From: an uncultured Lachnospiraceae bacterium
GTDB lineage: Bacteria; Bacillota; Clostridia; Lachnospirales; Lachnospiraceae
DNA length: 26,913 bases
Direction: 5' to 3'
NCBI GenBank assembly: GCA_910586715.1
Contig: CAJUJG010000049.1
Span: 1-26,913, forward strand
Below are positions 7,965 through 15,056 of the stretch, in pieces (the first letter of the stretch is position 1; every line of letters starts with the position of its first letter). Both the position numbers and the translations under genes were made by a program. Below the pieces are notes generated by a model that was not told the DNA's origin, searched no databases, and was given only the letters and a program-made list of their open reading frames with translations.

Positions 7965-8072
7965 ATGGAGGAGCTGCCAAGTCAATTGGCAGTGGAAAAA
8001 ATAACGAGAGATCAGATTGAGATGTGCTTTGACGCTTACCATGACGAGAATTGGAAAACGCAGTTTGATTGA
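7965..8072 (+). CDS. Short ORF of 35 codons, doubtful
   Basis: An ATG-started ORF reads MEELPSQLAVEKITRDQIEM and onward to WKTQFD, a plausible charged amphipathic peptide. No clear ribosome binding site precedes it, and it contains the 7974-7992 hairpin. It may be a gene remnant rather than a working gene. Confidence 0.25.
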   Translation: MEELPSQLAVEKITRDQIEMCFDAYHDENWKTQFD

Positions 8073-8084
8073 GGAAAGAACGAA

Positions 8085-8110
8085 GGGAACGTTCACTCAA
8101 AAACGTTCCC
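8085..8110 (-). terminator. Intrinsic terminator of metG
   Basis: GGGAACGTT and AACGTTCCC form a perfect 9-bp stem with an 8-nt loop, 28 bp past the metG stop. On the minus strand a T-rich tract (TTCGTTCTTT) follows. Confidence 0.75.
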
Positions 8111-8137
8111 CTCAAAATGATTGTTCCGGTTAAATTC

Positions 8138-9766
8138 TTACAAAATCCCTTTCAATTTCTCCGTTTCCACATCAATAACCTTTTTATCAATTCTCTGAAA
8201 CAAAATCTCCACCTCAGGAAGTGTCAAACCTGCGGGAACGGACTGCTTTTCCCAGTTGTGGCAAATGCCAAGCCATTGGCACACTTTCTCTGATGAAAAC
8301 GGCAAAAAGGGCGACAGCAGTACCGCTAAATTCGCAATGATCTGAACGCATTGGTACAGGGTATTATCGCACGCTGCTTTATCCGTGTTCCGTGTAATCC
8401 AAGGCTGTTCGGTGTCAAAAAACTTGTTTGCACTTCTCACGAAGTCAAAGAGTTCCGTAAGCGCATCTCTAAAAGCGCCGTTTTCAATTTTTTTGCCAAC
8501 GGAAGGAAACAATGCATCGATCTGTCCGCTGATAGTCGGGTGCTGCGTACCCTTGGGTACAATTTTGTCACAGTATTTTGTAATAAAGGTCAGTGTTCGG
8601 TTTACGAAGTTTCCGTATGCGCCAAGCAGTTCGCTATTGTGGCTGTGGACAAATTCTCTCCACGAAAAATCCGTATCCCTTTTTTCCGGACCATTTGCGA
8701 GGAAAAAGTAACGAATGGAATCCGCCTCATAATGTGCCAACAGATCTTTTACCCAAATGGCATAATTTTGGCTGGTCGATATTTTTCGTCCCTCCAATGT
8801 CAGGTATTCGCTCGATATAATACGGTCAGGCAAATGCCGGTAATTGCCGTTTGCCAGCAAAAGCGCAGGCAGAATAATGGTGTGAAACGGAATGTTATCT
8901 TTTCCGTGTACGTAATAATGCTTTGCATGTTTGTCCCAAAGCTCCCCAAAATCACTGCCCTTTGCCTCGGCAGCCATTTTGCCTGCGGACAAATAACCTA
9001 ATACATTTTCAGCCCATATATAAATGGTCTTGTTTTCATAACCGTCCTTTGGAACTGGGATTCCCCATTCCAAATCCCTTGTCAGGGCACGGTCTCTCAA
9101 CCCTTCATCAAGATACCTGTTTGTAAATGCAATCGCGTTATTCCGCCAATTCGCGTGACTGTCAACCAACGCCCTTAGTTCATCCTGTAATTTCGTGATA
9201 GCGATATATAAATGCTTTGCTTTTTGAAAGCTGACAGGCGTTTTGCATACTGCGCAAATCGGTGTCGTAAGATGCTCCGGCTCAAGCACCGCACCGCAGA
9301 CATCACATTGGTCGCCTCTTGTGTCGCTTCCGCATTTGGGGCATTTTCCGAGCACGAATCGGTCAGCCAAAAAGGCACTGCACTGTTCGCAGTATGCCTG
9401 CGGAACTTCTTTTTCATAGACATAGTTGCTTTCATACAATTTTTTGTGAAATTCCCTGACAAATTTTTTGTGCTCAGGGGAAGATGTTTTTGTATAGACA
9501 TCATAGCTGAACCCTAATTTTTCAAAGCATTTCGTAAATTCTTCGTGATAAAAATCACTGATTTCCTGCGGTGTTTTCTGTTCCTGTTTGGCACGGATTG
9601 CTACAGGCGTTCCGTGGCAGTCGCTGCCTGATACAAAGCAGACCGTATCGCCAATCGCCCTGTGATACCTTGCCAAAACGTCCCCGGGCAGTAATCCTGC
9701 GATATGACCGATGTGCAGGGAGCCGTTCGCATAGGGCCATGCCCCGCCAATGAAAATAGTACACAT
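8138..9766 (-). CDS. metG: Methionyl-tRNA synthetase
   Basis: This cytoplasmic class I synthetase charges tRNA-Met with methionine using ATP. The HIGH motif is HIGH at residues 18-21 after AWPYANGSL, and the KMSKS motif appears as KISTS near residue 326. The connective domain carries paired zinc knuckles (CEQC, CPKC, CDVC, CAVC, residues about 127-175), as in the E. coli-type MetG1 form. The anticodon-binding helical domain follows (about 375-520). At 542 residues it lacks the C-terminal tRNA-binding EMAP-like domain of many bacterial enzymes. The ATG at 9766 is chosen because GAGGG lies nine bases upstream and the catalytic fold starts immediately; the longer frame to 9820 adds 18 unrelated residues. 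A Met-type T-box leader controls it. It may be a second, inducible MetRS. Confidence 0.96.
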   Translation of the reverse strand: MCTIFIGGAWPYANGSLHIGHIAGLLPGDVLARYHRAIGDTVCFVSGSDCHGTPVAIRAKQEQKTPQEISDFYHEEFTKCFEKLGFSYDVYTKTSSPEHKKFVREFHKKLYESNYVYEKEVPQAYCEQCSAFLADRFVLGKCPKCGSDTRGDQCDVCGAVLEPEHLTTPICAVCKTPVSFQKAKHLYIAITKLQDELRALVDSHANWRNNAIAFTNRYLDEGLRDRALTRDLEWGIPVPKDGYENKTIYIWAENVLGYLSAGKMAAEAKGSDFGELWDKHAKHYYVHGKDNIPFHTIILPALLLANGNYRHLPDRIISSEYLTLEGRKISTSQNYAIWVKDLLAHYEADSIRYFFLANGPEKRDTDFSWREFVHSHNSELLGAYGNFVNRTLTFITKYCDKIVPKGTQHPTISGQIDALFPSVGKKIENGAFRDALTELFDFVRSANKFFDTEQPWITRNTDKAACDNTLYQCVQIIANLAVLLSPFLPFSSEKVCQWLGICHNWEKQSVPAGLTLPEVEILFQRIDKKVIDVETEKLKGIL

Positions 9767-9842
9767 AATTTTTCCCTCATTTCCTGAATTTTCTTGTGAT
9801 AACGTGTAATATTCGACCATTTATGGTCAGTTCTTATTTGTA

Positions 9843-10137
9843 ATAAAAAAGCCCTCCTCTCTGAAAAATTTCTTTTTCAGGGACGAGAGCAGCTGCTTCG
9901 TGTTACCACCCCAAATTCACCTGCACCTCACGATGCAGACCTTATCAACTACGGACGAGAAATGATTCGCCGATAGTCTATCACTGTAACGGGTGCATCC
10001 GTCGTAGCCTTGGCATAATTGCTTCAGTACGCGGCTCCGAGACCATTTTCAGCAGTTCCTTTTGCGTCTGTTCTCACCTAATCAGACTCTCTGTAACATA
10101 TCTAACCGCCTACTCTTCTCTTCATAGCCTTTGGTTA
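9843..10137 (-). promoter_or_regulatory. T-box riboswitch (methionine type) upstream of metG
   Basis: On the minus strand the leader starts with a stem I region containing GAAGAGAAGAGTAG and AGAGAG. The specifier-loop AUG lies at 10046-10044, followed by G. Then comes the T-box TGGTAACACG (9908-9899), a CGTCCC antiterminator partner, and a terminator helix ending in TTTTTT at 9850-9845. Uncharged tRNA-Met would pair by its anticodon with AUG and by its ACCA end with UGGU, favouring readthrough. The T-box is a TGGTAACACG variant rather than the textbook TGGTACCGCG, but UGGU, the part that pairs with tRNA, is kept. The Met specifier agrees with the gene behind it. Confidence 0.92.
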
Positions 10138-10145
10138 TTTTTTAA

Positions 10146-10174
10146 AGCATACAACTGATCGGGCGGTTTGTCAA
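10146..10174 (-). promoter_or_regulatory. Sigma-A promoter of the metG T-box transcript
   Basis: On the minus strand TTGACA (10174-10169), a 17-bp spacer and TATGCT (10151-10146) stand directly before stem I of the T-box. Confidence 0.8.
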
Positions 10175-10207
10175 TGGGAAATGTCACCGTTTTCCACAGT
10201 GTTTTGG

Positions 10208-10236
10208 TTGAACCCGAAATTCGGTTGTGGTAAAAT
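10208..10236 (+). promoter_or_regulatory. Promoter of the SUFU-domain gene with spacer palindrome
   Basis: TTGAAC (10208-10213), 17 bp and TAAAAT (10231-10236). The spacer contains the palindrome CCGAAATTCGG (10214-10224), placed where a repressor would block RNA polymerase. It is divergent from the metG promoter. Confidence 0.55.
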
Positions 10237-10301
10237 TGTAATGAAATTAAAGTAAGGTAAACAAATGTTGGAATGCGTAATGGAAACGGAGGCGTGATGG
10301 C

Positions 10302-10871
10302 ATGGAACAAAAACAATTGGTGCTGCAGCGGATAAAAGAGGTTTTTGAGAATCCGATTGAGATAGAACCCTTTGAGTCGGACGATGGGCAGGCTTGTGTA
10401 GAGATTGTCAAGTGTGAGGACAGTCCTTTTGCAGGAGTGACCTCTTACTCAACATTAGGCGTTTATCAATGTGAAAATCTGCTGACGGCGGACGATAAGG
10501 AATTGAATGTTGAGTTTGTAGGTATCTGCGACAGCAGGAATCAATGGTTTGACGGGCTTTTATCCACCTGTGCGTTTGCCATGATCAAAGGAAAAGTGCG
10601 GGCGCATCCGTATGAGGTTTATAAGGATATTATTCCGGTATATCAGCCCAATATTGACATGAAGCACATTCTGCTAATACCGCCTTTTTCGCTGAGACAT
10701 GATTTGGGCATTATAGAAACTGACACGCGTGTCATAACCTGGCTGATGCTCAATCCCATATCGGACAGCGAGTTTGCTTTTATGCAGAAAAACGGTTATG
10801 AAAAGCTGTTAGATGTTTTCGTGGAAAAGGATATTGATGTCTATGATTTGTACCGCAAATCTGTTTTCTAA
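10302..10871 (+). CDS. Suppressor-of-fused (SUFU) domain protein
   Basis: This 189-residue cytoplasmic protein has no signal or membrane segment. The core matches bacterial SUFU-domain proteins: a SYSTLGVYQ strand near residue 47, the ELNVEFVGIC strand, the central HILLIPPF stretch, and a C-terminal WLMLNPISDSEFAFMQKNGYEKLLDVFVEKDIDVYDL region. Bacterial SUFU proteins include the B. subtilis antitoxin YqcF and many immunity proteins of contact-dependent or polymorphic toxins, so an immunity role is a fair guess but unproven. GGAGG stands eight bases before the ATG. The next gene begins 13 bp after the stop with a good ribosome binding site, so they are probably co-transcribed. The gene contains one copy of the TGACAC-N2-GTGTCA palindrome. 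Confidence 0.82.
   Translation: MEQKQLVLQRIKEVFENPIEIEPFESDDGQACVEIVKCEDSPFAGVTSYSTLGVYQCENLLTADDKELNVEFVGICDSRNQWFDGLLSTCAFAMIKGKVRAHPYEVYKDIIPVYQPNIDMKHILLIPPFSLRHDLGIIETDTRVITWLMLNPISDSEFAFMQKNGYEKLLDVFVEKDIDVYDLYRKSVF
10721..10734. repeat. Palindrome TGACACGCGTGTCA (copy 2 of 3)
   Basis: This is a perfect 14-bp palindrome preceded by AAAC, inside the SUFU gene. It shares the pattern AAACTGACAC-N2-GTGTCA with copies at 1038 and 15347; only the central two bases vary. Confidence 0.6.
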
Positions 10872-10884
10872 AAGGAAGAGGACT

Positions 10885-11684
10885 ATGGATATGGACGAAA
10901 CGATTATCATAAAAAAGATGCTGTCGAGCTGGTGCGGAAACGTCTAAAGGAGCTGCTCAAGCCGTTGGGGTTTCAGCCGCACCCGAAGGAACGAAACCGC
11001 TTGATGCGCGTCAGGGAAGAATTGATTGATGAGGTCAGCCTGCGTACGGACGGTACGCATTTAACGCCGTGCTTTCACATCTATTACAGAAAGGCGCCTT
11101 TTACGAGCCTGTATGTGGATCTGGTCAACAACTCGTTGTGGCGCGTTATGAAGGCGCGGGAACCGATTACGACGAATCTTTGGTGGAATGTGAAGATTCC
11201 GCAGGAAGGTCCTTATTATTACGAAATGGAGCATTTTGAGGCGGTATGGCGGGACGTGGTGCTTGCGTTGGAGCGTTATATTTTGCCATATATGGACGCG
11301 ATGAGCGTGGAGAAGCTGCTTGATTTTATGGTGAAGCCCCAAAGGCGCGAGGACGGGGAGAAGGAGATTTTTCGGGTCAATCAGATTGTGTTTTTCAGCG
11401 ACATATATTTCGCGTGCATGGACGAGGCTGCGGTGTATGGCGTGGGGCTGTGGATTGCGGGACGGTATACGGAGGGGCTGCCGTATCTTATTTTTGCGCA
11501 GAATAAGTACCGCGAGCATATCCGACCGCATGAGCCGGAGAAGGAGCAGTTTAACGAGGGGCGCGTTTTGGGGATGTTGGATAAGCTGATTTCTACTTAT
11601 GAGTGCAAGCCACAGGAACTCAAAGAAACGGTGGAACGGCTGACGGATCAGATTGCCGAAAACTGGGCGGATTATATGATGTGA
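10885..11684 (+). CDS. DUF4304-like protein with early -1 frameshift
   Basis: The main frame (from GTG 10932) gives 250 residues: a DUF4304-like N-terminal part (RLKELLKPLGFQP, FHIYYRK, YVDLVNNSLW) and a helical C-terminal part. That GTG has no ribosome binding site. A good one (GGAAGAGG) stands before ATG 10885 in another frame, which reads MDMDETIIIKK and stops at TAA 10945-10947. The frames join by one -1 step at AAAAAAG (10911-10917), giving a convincing start MDMDETIIIKKDAVELVRKR. In the upstream frame the heptamer is read as A-AAA-AAG, the register used for programmed -1 slippage in E. coli dnaX. A simple loss of one A from a run of seven fits equally well. DUF4304-like proteins occur among immunity genes; this pairs with the SUFU gene. 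The function is not established. Confidence 0.65.
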
Positions 11685-11727
11685 TTCTTTAAAATCCGTT
11701 ATTGTAAAAGAGCAATATGGCAAAACT

Positions 11728-11758
11728 CACAATCCCTCCAATCGGGGCAGGGATTGTG
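11728..11758 (-). terminator. Bidirectional terminator between convergent genes
   Basis: CACAATCCCT and AGGGATTGTG form a perfect 10-bp stem with an 11-nt loop. On the minus strand it is followed by AGTTTTG, suiting termination of the acetyltransferase gene. Confidence 0.65.
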
Positions 11759-11769
11759 TATTCAATGGT

Positions 11770-12312
11770 TTAGCCCTCTGAAGAAACCGATTTTCGCGCG
11801 GATTTATTCAATTCATACAAAAATGTGCGAATAAAAATCGGATTGCCGTTTTCATCATTTTTATAGGATTGATTATCAAGCTGGCGGATACGCTGAAAAC
11901 CCAGCCGCTCTAAAAGCTTCCATGAGGATTCGTTTCGAATGTCGCAATCGCCGTAAATTGCATTGATACCCACTGTTTCAAACAGATATCGAACCAGTGC
12001 ATTTCCTGCCTCTGTTGCATAGCCTTTTTTGCAAAACTTAGGATTGAAATCGTAATCAATACAATAATGCCCTTCTTCATCAATCCAATAACCGACGCTC
12101 CCTATCACCGCTTGCGATGATTTTAATTCCGCAACAAGGCGGTTATCCATATCTTTCCATTCTGTAATCATGTTTCGAACCTGCTCTTCTGACATTGGAT
12201 AAAAGTCTTCATATTTGCTGACCTCCTCGTCAGAAAAATATTGCAAAATATCGTCTAAATCCGACACTTGATAATTCCTTAAAAGTAATCGATCCGTTTC
12301 TATCAGTATCAT
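11770..12312 (-). CDS. GNAT-family N-acetyltransferase (RimJ/RimL-like)
   Basis: This 180-residue cytoplasmic enzyme should transfer acetyl from acetyl-CoA to an amine. The N-terminus TDRLLLRNYQVSDLDDI is the standard opening of RimJ/RimL-like acetyltransferases. The acetyl-CoA loop is KKGYATEAG (about residues 95-103) after a beta strand with DYDFNPKF, and NESSWKLLERLGF is the conserved C-terminal strand-helix. The substrate could be a protein N-terminus or a small amine and cannot be told from sequence. The ribosome binding site is weak. It follows the lipoprotein gene by 41 bp on the same strand and may share its transcript. Confidence 0.88.
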   Translation of the reverse strand: MILIETDRLLLRNYQVSDLDDILQYFSDEEVSKYEDFYPMSEEQVRNMITEWKDMDNRLVAELKSSQAVIGSVGYWIDEEGHYCIDYDFNPKFCKKGYATEAGNALVRYLFETVGINAIYGDCDIRNESSWKLLERLGFQRIRQLDNQSYKNDENGNPIFIRTFLYELNKSARKSVSSEG

Positions 12313-12353
12313 GAAAATACGCTCTTTACAGTCTGCCTGTCTGCATTGTTTAT

Positions 12354-12737
12354 TTACTTCAAAGCCACAAATTTTGCGACCTCTTCCTCAAAATAATCAG
12401 CCATATTGCTGCTAAATCCGCTTGCCTTCCATGCCTGCTCAAATGTAATATCCTCTGTGTTGCTTAAAAAGACAAACGTGCTGTCTTTCGCCGCATTCCC
12501 CATTCTTCCGGTAAGCTCCAATCGGTATTGATAAGTATAGTCATCTGTTTTCCAAGTACCGTCGCTCATTTCATAATAGGAAACCATCGTAACCAGTTTA
12601 TCATTTTCCCAATATTCGTCCGTGAGCGCGAAGTCCGTTTCCTCATAGGTCTTAACCACGTAGGGTCCTTTTTGGGAACAGCCGAACAGCGTAAGAAGCA
12701 GGATCATTATTGTAATTACGTTTATCATTTTATTCAT
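12354..12737 (-). CDS. Small lipoprotein, unknown function
   Basis: This 127-residue protein has a lipoprotein signal peptide: a short start MNKM, a hydrophobic core to residue 18, then lipobox LFGC with Cys20 as the lipidation site. The mature part is about 107 residues, acidic and aromatic-rich (EETDFALTDEYW, YYEMSDGTWKTDDYTY), and looks like a small beta-sheet fold; no family is recognised. GGAGG stands seven bases before the start. It is the first gene of a probable two-gene minus-strand unit with the acetyltransferase. It is expected on the outer face of the cytoplasmic membrane. Confidence 0.75.
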   Translation of the reverse strand: MNKMINVITIMILLLTLFGCSQKGPYVVKTYEETDFALTDEYWENDKLVTMVSYYEMSDGTWKTDDYTYQYRLELTGRMGNAAKDSTFVFLSNTEDITFEQAWKASGFSSNMADYFEEEVAKFVALK

Positions 12738-12947
12738 ACGGATACCTCCGATTTTAGCCGGTATTCTCCGGGGGCGTACCCCGTTTTTTGAAATTTTATA
12801 GATATTCTTTCTCTGTTTTATGTGATAAAATTATACTTGAAAATGAAACAAGGTGTCAAGCCGCACGCTGCGATGCAATGACCATGAGGGACAAAGCTTT
12901 GGCTGACGCGAACCAATAGTTTAATCTGTGACGAAGGGAGATGCCAT

Positions 12948-13496
12948 ATGCAGTATATAACGCATTATCAGTCGCCGATCGGCGGCATTCTTCTTGCTGC
13001 TGACAAAACAGGGCTGACAGGGTTATGGTTTGACGGGCAAAAATATTATGCGGACAACCTCGACCCAAAGCATGAAGAACAAAGCACGCCGATTTTGGAA
13101 CAGGCTATCCAATGGCTGACAATTTATTTTGCAGGGAAAGAACCGGATTTTTTGCCGCCGCTCCACTTGATTGGCACTCCGTTTCAGCTTTCCGTTTGGA
13201 AAATCCTGCAAAAGATACCCTACGGAAAAACGGTCACTTACGGAGAAATTGCAAAGGAAATTGCCGCGCAGAAAGGGGGTTCCGGCATGTCTGCACAGGC
13301 AGTAGGCGGAGCGGTCGGACACAATGAAATCTCAATTATTGTTCCCTGCCACAGGGTAGTCGGAACAAACGGAAGTCTGACGGGATATGCCGGAGGGCTG
13401 GACAAGAAAGTGAAGCTGCTGACTTTGGAACGTGTAGATATGCAAAATTATTGGAGTCCGCGAAGCAGTTGTGATAAAATGAGTTCAATGAATTGA
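12948..13496 (+). CDS. Methylated-DNA-protein-cysteine S-methyltransferase (Ogt/MGMT type)
   Basis: This 182-residue suicide repair protein removes alkyl groups from O6-alkylguanine in DNA. The N-terminal ribonuclease-H-like domain begins with YQSPIGGILLAADKTGL. The C-terminal helix-turn-helix domain (about 80-165) has GTPFQLSVWKILQKIPYGKTVTYGEIA, AQAVGGAVGHN and the active-site IVPCHRV, with acceptor Cys134. The GYAGGLDKKVKLLTLE ending is also typical. About 18 residues extend past the usual end, to a stop 17 bp before the flavodoxin gene. GGGAG lies before the ATG. No Ada-type regulatory domain is fused. An SOS box was not seen upstream. Confidence 0.93.
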   Translation: MQYITHYQSPIGGILLAADKTGLTGLWFDGQKYYADNLDPKHEEQSTPILEQAIQWLTIYFAGKEPDFLPPLHLIGTPFQLSVWKILQKIPYGKTVTYGEIAKEIAAQKGGSGMSAQAVGGAVGHNEISIIVPCHRVVGTNGSLTGYAGGLDKKVKLLTLERVDMQNYWSPRSSCDKMSSMN

Positions 13497-13513
13497 GGTA
13501 GGAGCATACAGAG

Positions 13514-14041
13514 ATGAAAAGTTTGATTATCTATGGCAGTCAATATGGCACGGCGAAGGCGTATGCAGAGAAGCTTGCTGAAATGACGGGAATTTTGGCT
13601 GTGAGCTATGAAACAGTAAAAGACCTGACCGGTTATGAGCAAATCATTTATTTCGGCGGATTATATGCAGGCGGGGTAAAAGGCTTAAAAAGGACTGTCA
13701 AAAAATTGAAGGACAGCCGCGTGAGGCTGATGATCATTACGGTTGGTTTGGCAGACGTAAGTCGTAAGGAGAATACGGATCATATTAAAAAATCCGTCGA
13801 AAAACAGGTTGAAGAACAGTTTTTGGAGAACGCAGTTCTGTTCCATTTAAGAGGCGGCATTGATTATCGGAAATTGAACTACAAACATAAGCTGATGATG
13901 AGCGCTTTGTATCATTCCTTGAAAAAGAAACCTGCCGAACATATTACAGATGAGGATAAGGCATTGATTGAAACATACAATACCAAGGTGGATTTTGTCG
14001 ATTTTCATTCCTTGGAGCAAATCCTGGAGGAAATTCGATAA
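13514..14041 (+). CDS. Flavodoxin-domain protein
   Basis: This 175-residue cytoplasmic protein has an N-terminal flavodoxin fold. The phosphate-binding loop of FMN is seen in LIIYGSQYGTAKAYAEKLA (residues 4-22), and the second strand and glycine-rich loop in IIYFGGLYAGGVKGLKR (about 48-64). The rest resembles the Flavodoxin_5/HemG-like group used as electron carriers or menaquinone-dependent oxidases, with a lysine-rich C-terminal half (RKLNYKHKLMMSALYHSLKKK). GGTAGGAG stands about ten bases before the start. It follows the methyltransferase gene by 17 bp and is probably co-transcribed. The partner enzyme is unknown. Confidence 0.82.
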   Translation: MKSLIIYGSQYGTAKAYAEKLAEMTGILAVSYETVKDLTGYEQIIYFGGLYAGGVKGLKRTVKKLKDSRVRLMIITVGLADVSRKENTDHIKKSVEKQVEEQFLENAVLFHLRGGIDYRKLNYKHKLMMSALYHSLKKKPAEHITDEDKALIETYNTKVDFVDFHSLEQILEEIR

Positions 14042-14085
14042 TGTAACAGAGTGTATACGCAGAGTGTATGCATTTTAATTTTTTA

Positions 14086-14114
14086 TTGACTTAAAACTCT
14101 TACAGATGTAAGAT
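14086..14114 (+). promoter_or_regulatory. Promoter with perfect BlaI/CopY-type operator
   Basis: TTGACT (14086-14091), 17 bp and TAAGAT (14109-14114) form the promoter. Between and over the -10 lies CTTACAGATGTAAG (14099-14112), a perfect 6-bp dyad around GA with the TACA-N2-TGTA core known for BlaI, MecI and CopY repressors. The placement strongly suggests direct repression of the 14165 gene. Confidence 0.75.
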
Positions 14115-14164
14115 TAAAGAAAGCATGTAGTGAATTATTATAAGAAATGGAGCGTGAACTACGA

Positions 14165-14872
14165 ATGGGAGTTGACTTAAATTTTTGGAAGGTTCAAGAC
14201 GGTTTCGATTTAGACAGCGCAGCGGTATATCAAACTGCGTGCTGCGATCATGAGAATGTCGAGGGCTTGGAGGCTCTGCCGATTGAGGAAATTCTAAAAG
14301 AAACGGCAGCAGTTTTTCAGGATTGGAATGCAATTGATTTGTGGAACTACGAGAAGACAGATGGGCAGGGTTCTTTTCAAATTACAACAATGCCGCAGAC
14401 GGTGTGGTTTGACTGCTATGCGATGGAGCGGGCGGATATGAAACGTTTTTCGTCCATGATGTCAAAGTTTGAGTGTCCATTGTATGACCCGCAGCAAGGC
14501 GTCCGCTTTGATAAAATGGTTATTTTTCTGATAGATGAGGCAGGAGAATACCAGGTGCAGGTAGAGCAGGAATTGTCCCGCCTGCTCCCGCGGCTTGAAG
14601 TGACGACGCAGATGCTGACTTGGGAGGAATATGTGCAGCGCTCCAAAGAATGCAGGAACATTCATTACAATGCGGTTATTCATCGCGCGAAAACCGTGAC
14701 GAAGGTAACGTCCTTTATGCAGTTTGGCAATGCCTGGGCAAATCGTCCCTGCCAGTGCAAGACCGCGCAGCTTGCGGACGAGGGAGAAGCGCGGCGGATT
14801 TTGGAGGAATTGTTGCTAAAGTCGATTGGACGTGTCGTGGATGATTTCTTGGAACGGTCATATTATGCGTGA
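14165..14872 (+). CDS. Unknown soluble protein under a BlaI/CopY-like operator
   Basis: This 235-residue cytoplasmic protein has no signal peptide or membrane segment and belongs to no family I can name. It opens with MGVDLNFWKVQDG, has a mixed alpha/beta look with aromatic motifs (VFQDWNAIDLWNYEK, VWFDCYAMERADMKRF), and ends with a helical segment and DFLERSYYA. Cysteines are scattered (CCDHEN, CQCK) but form no clear metal site. ATG 14165 is preferred to 14147 because a GGAG stands upstream of it and none before the earlier codon. The repressor site in its promoter and the next gene's similar site suggest co-regulation with the 801-residue lipoprotein. Confidence 0.65.
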   Translation: MGVDLNFWKVQDGFDLDSAAVYQTACCDHENVEGLEALPIEEILKETAAVFQDWNAIDLWNYEKTDGQGSFQITTMPQTVWFDCYAMERADMKRFSSMMSKFECPLYDPQQGVRFDKMVIFLIDEAGEYQVQVEQELSRLLPRLEVTTQMLTWEEYVQRSKECRNIHYNAVIHRAKTVTKVTSFMQFGNAWANRPCQCKTAQLADEGEARRILEELLLKSIGRVVDDFLERSYYA

Positions 14873-14897
14873 TTTTGGAGCGGTTCACGGAATGGTA

Positions 14898-14943
14898 TAT
14901 GTTTCAAATGCAGGATAGTTTAGGCTTTATTATTTGAAACATA
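14898..14943. repeat. Inverted repeat between two co-regulated genes
   Basis: TATGTTTCAAAT and ATTTGAAACATA are perfect 12-bp arms with a 22-nt loop, 25 bp past the stop of the 14165 gene. It has no T-run, so it may be a weak terminator, an mRNA-stabilising hairpin or a protein-binding site. Confidence 0.55.
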
Positions 14944-14962
14944 GTTACTAAAAGGGAAGTTT

Positions 14963-14991
14963 TTTGCCCAACAATCTTACAAGTGTAATAT
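14963..14991 (+). promoter_or_regulatory. Promoter with BlaI/CopY-type operator before the large lipoprotein
   Basis: TTTGCC (14963-14968), 17 bp and TAATAT (14986-14991) form a promoter whose spacer and -10 contain TTACA-AG-TGTAA (14977-14988). Architecture matches the promoter at 14086. Confidence 0.65.
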
Positions 14992-15056
14992 TTATTGAAA
15001 GGAATATAAAAAAGGTGTTTATATAGGAAAACCAAACGGGGAAAGGACAATCACTT

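Larger units (their letters stand above)
7807..8137. other. Intergenic region with several hairpins
   Basis: These 331 bases between the convergent ZIP and metG genes hold three inverted repeats (7913-7950, 7974-7992 with CTGCCAA/TTGGCAG arms, and 8085-8110) and one 35-codon ORF. No known gene is recognised. The two outer hairpins probably end the flanking genes; the middle one is unexplained. Confidence 0.5.

Noticed and set aside
8351..9001. 216-codon plus-strand open frame within metG
   Set aside because: Antisense to a well-supported MetRS; no start signal or motif.
12766..12786. Plus-strand terminator CGGGG-GCGTA-CCCCG plus T-run
   Set aside because: It has a 5-bp stem and a T6 tract but lies upstream of a minus-strand gene with no plus-strand gene ending nearby, so it is probably chance.
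12856..13068. 70-codon minus-strand frame upstream of and overlapping the methyltransferase gene
   Set aside because: It overlaps the start of a clear Ogt-type gene and has no ribosome binding site; its end looked faintly familiar but could not be assigned.
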